NCBI GenBank assembly: GCA_951230915.1
Contig: OX579637.1
Location: forward strand, 15,376,001-15,440,000
Direction: 5' to 3'
From: Antitrichia curtipendula
Taxonomy: Eukaryota > Streptophyta > Bryopsida > Hypnales > Leucodontaceae
DNA length: 64,000 nt
Shown here: positions 61,901 to 64,000 of the stretch, one piece after another
Position numbering within the stretch: position 1 is the stretch's first letter
Layout of the letters: each line of letters opens with the position of its first letter
The notes under the pieces: model-generated
What the model was told of the DNA's origin: nothing
Database searches by the model: none
Seen by the model: only the letters and a program-made list of their open reading frames with translations
Program-made: the position numbers and the translations under genes

Positions 61901-64000
61901 CAATTAATTATCAAATTAATATTGGTGGGCATTTAGGTACTTGAGGGTAACTATTTGCAACTTGTACGATTTGTGTGAAGTCTCTTTCAAAATGAAATTC
62001 TATGACATTTGATGTTTGACACCATTAATGTACAGGTTGCACTTATTCTATATTCTTTTGAATGGACGTGCGATTGGATTGCAATTACATATCAAATTAA
62101 TATTTGTGGGCATTTAGGTACTTGAGGGTAAGTATTTGCAACTTGTACGATTTGTATGAAGTCTCTTTCAAAATGAAATTCTATGACATTTGATGTTTGA
62201 CACCATTAAAGTACAGGTTGGACCTTATTCTGTATTCTTTTGAATGGTTGTGCGATTGGCTTGCAATTAATTATCAAATTAATATTTGTGGGCATTTAGG
62301 TACTTGAGGGTAACTATTTGCGACTTGTACGATTTGTGTGAAGTCTCTTTCAAAAAGAAATTGTATGACATTTGATGTTTGACACCATTAAAGTACAGAT
62401 TGGACCTTATTCTCTATTTTTTGGAATTGACGTGCGATTGGGTTGCAATTACATATCAAATTAATATTTGTGCGCATTTAAGTACTTGAGGGTAACTATT
62501 TGCAACTTGTACGATTTGTGTGAAGTCTGTTTCAAAATGAAATTCTATGACATTTGATGTTTGACACCATTAAAGAACAGATTGGACCTTATTCTCTATT
62601 TTTTGGAATTGACGTGCGATTGGGTTGCAATTACATATCAAATTAATATTTGTGGGCATTTAGGTACTTGAGGGTAACTATTTGCAACTTGTACGATTTG
62701 TGTGAAGTCTCTTTCAAAATGAAATTCTATGACATTTGATGTTTGACACCATTAAAGTACAGGTTGGACCTTATTCTCTATTCTTTGGGATTGACGTGCG
62801 ATTGGATTGCAATTACATATCAAATTAGTATTTGTGGGCATTTAAATACTTGTGGGTAACTATTTGCAACTTGTACGATTTGTGTGAAGTCTCTTTCAAA
62901 ATGAAATTCTATGACATTTGATGTTTGACACCATTAAAGTACAGATTGGACCTTATTCTCTATTTTTTGGAATTGACGTGCGATTCGATTGCAATTACAT
63001 ATCAAATTAGTATTTGTGGGCATTTAAATACTTGTGGGTAACTATTTGCAACTTGTACGATTTGTGTGAAGTCTCTTTCAAAATGAAATTCTATGACATT
63101 TGATGTTTGACACCATTAAAGTACAGGTTGGACCTTATTCTCTATTCTTTGGAATTGACGTGCGATTGGATTGCAATTACATATCAAATTAGTATTTGTG
63201 GGCATTTAAATACTTGTGGGTAACTATTTGCAACTTGTACGATTTGTGTGAAGTCTCTTTCAAAATGAAATTCTATGACATTTGATGTTTGACACCATTA
63301 AAGTACAGATTGGACCTTATTCTCTATTTTTTGGAATTGACGTGCGATTCGATTGCAATTAATTATCAAATTAATATTTGTGGGCGTTTAGGTACTTGAG
63401 GGTAACTATTTGCAACTTGTACGATTTGTGTGAAGTCTGTTTCAAACTGAAATTCTATGACATTTGATGTTTGACACCATTAAAGTACAGGTTGGACTTA
63501 TTCTATATTCTTTTGAATGGACGTGCGATTGGATTGCAATTACATATCAAATTAATATTTGTGGGCATTTAGGTACTTGAGGGTAACTATTTGCAACTTG
63601 TACGATTTGTGTGAAGTTTTTTTCAAACTGAAATTCTATGACATTTGATGTTAGACACCATTAAAGTACAGATTGGACCTTATTCTCTATATTTTGGAAT
63701 TGACGTGCGATTGGATTGCAATTACATATCAAATTAATATTTGTGCGCATTTAAGTACTTGAGGGTAACTATTTGCAACTTGTACGATTTGTGTGAAGTC
63801 TCTTTCAAAATGAAATTCTATGACATTTGATGTTTGACACCATTAATGTACAGCATGGACTTATTCTATATTCTTTTGAATGGACGTGCGATTGGATTGC
63901 AATTACATATCAAATTAATATTTGTGGGCATTTAAATACTTGTGGGTAACTATTTGCAACTTGTACGATTTGTGTGAAGTCTCTTTCAAAATGAAATTCT
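58745..64000 (+). repeat. Right-end block with 15- and 12-monomer spacing and GTGGG units
   Basis: CAGCATGGAC occurs at 58945, 61670 and 63851 (spacings 2725 and 2181, 15 and 12 monomers), and GAATGGTTGTGCG at 59521 and 62246 (2725). About 58750-59930 matches 61470-62650, and about 61.4-62.0 kb matches 63.6-64.0 kb. Many units here begin GTGGGTAAC instead of GAGGGTAAC (near 59037, 60308, 61036, 61217, 61759, 62852, 63034, 63216, 63942). Private changes include ATTGGTGGGC near 61923 and CAAAAAGAAATTGTATG near 62353. The last unit is cut at 64000. Confidence 0.8.

Larger units (their letters stand above)
1..64000 (+). repeat. Satellite DNA array, 181-182 bp monomer, whole window
   Basis: The motif GAGGGTAACTATTTGCAACT, or a near copy, recurs every 181 or 182 bases from one end of the window to the other (starts 9, 191, 372, 554, 736, 917, 1099, 1280 and so on, last at 63942). 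About 352 complete units fit by division. All units have the same orientation, and I saw no inserted transposon, inversion or unique spacer. A representative unit is about 32% GC. All frames carry stops, and neither 181 nor 182 is a multiple of three, so no coding frame continues between units. The unit length matches a nucleosome plus linker, which is common for centromeric and pericentromeric satellites; a centromeric role here is inference. I do not recognise the family. The plus strand is an arbitrary choice of reading direction. Confidence 0.98.

Noticed and set aside
1..64000. CRISPR-like array (regular repeats)
   Set aside because: There are no short repeats with unique spacers. The whole 181-182 bp unit repeats without unrelated spacers, and no cas genes are present.
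1..64000. Promoters, terminators or ncRNA genes inside the monomer
   Set aside because: TATA-like and T-rich strings occur by chance in an AT-rich unit and repeat in every copy. Satellite transcription is possible but nothing in the sequence demonstrates it. I recognised no tRNA, rRNA or snRNA.

Overview
The whole window is one uninterrupted satellite DNA array. It is a head-to-tail tandem repeat with a basic unit of 181-182 bp, about 352 copies by division, all in the same orientation. It runs off both ends of the window. I found no gene, RNA gene, transposon, CRISPR array, inversion or unrelated spacer. A representative 182-bp unit is about 32% GC by hand count, and stops interrupt every frame of nearly every unit. 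The only two open frames of about 65 codons are single-base accidents inside repeat units and are rejected below. The window suggests a eukaryote: a long AT-rich array of roughly nucleosome-plus-linker length is typical of centromeric or pericentromeric heterochromatin in plants and animals. I do not recognise the monomer and cannot name the species or chromosome.

Monomers fall into two main forms. Form A (usually 182 bp) has AAAGTACAGATTGGACCTTA, then GAATTGACG and usually AATTAATTATC. Form B (181 bp) has AATGTACAGGTTGGACTTA, then GAATGGACG and AATTACATATC. The length difference is one C (GGACCTTA against GGACTTA). A third, mixed form (182 bp) carries ACAGGTTGGACCTTATTCTG with GAATGGACG. About half of the unit is nearly invariant; differences concentrate in a few short segments.

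On this base lie higher-order repeats (HORs), which I located by tracking rare private variants. From left to right: a 7-monomer (1271 bp) HOR at about 1.45-4.56 kb; an 8-monomer (1453 bp) duplication at 5.63-8.57 kb, with part of its surroundings repeated 3631 bp away; interleaved 12-, 13- and 14-monomer spacings at 11.2-17.6 kb; a 4-monomer (726 bp) HOR at 17.8-19.5 kb; a 13/9/13-monomer HOR at 20.4-29.1 kb; a 5-monomer (908 bp) duplication at 28.7-30.4 kb; an 11/12-monomer HOR at 30.3-38.1 kb; and a strongly mosaic zone at 39-59 kb with nested duplications (2 monomers = 363 bp, 13 = 2357 bp, 16 = 2905 bp) plus long-range copies at offsets of about 3.1, 8.35, 11.25 and 13.8 kb. The right end (58.7-64 kb) has 15- and 12-monomer spacings and a spreading GTGGG variant.

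The picture is an array growing and homogenising by recent unequal exchange or segmental amplification. Block edges are approximate because neighbouring monomers are so alike. Copy numbers also depend on correct assembly of the repeat.
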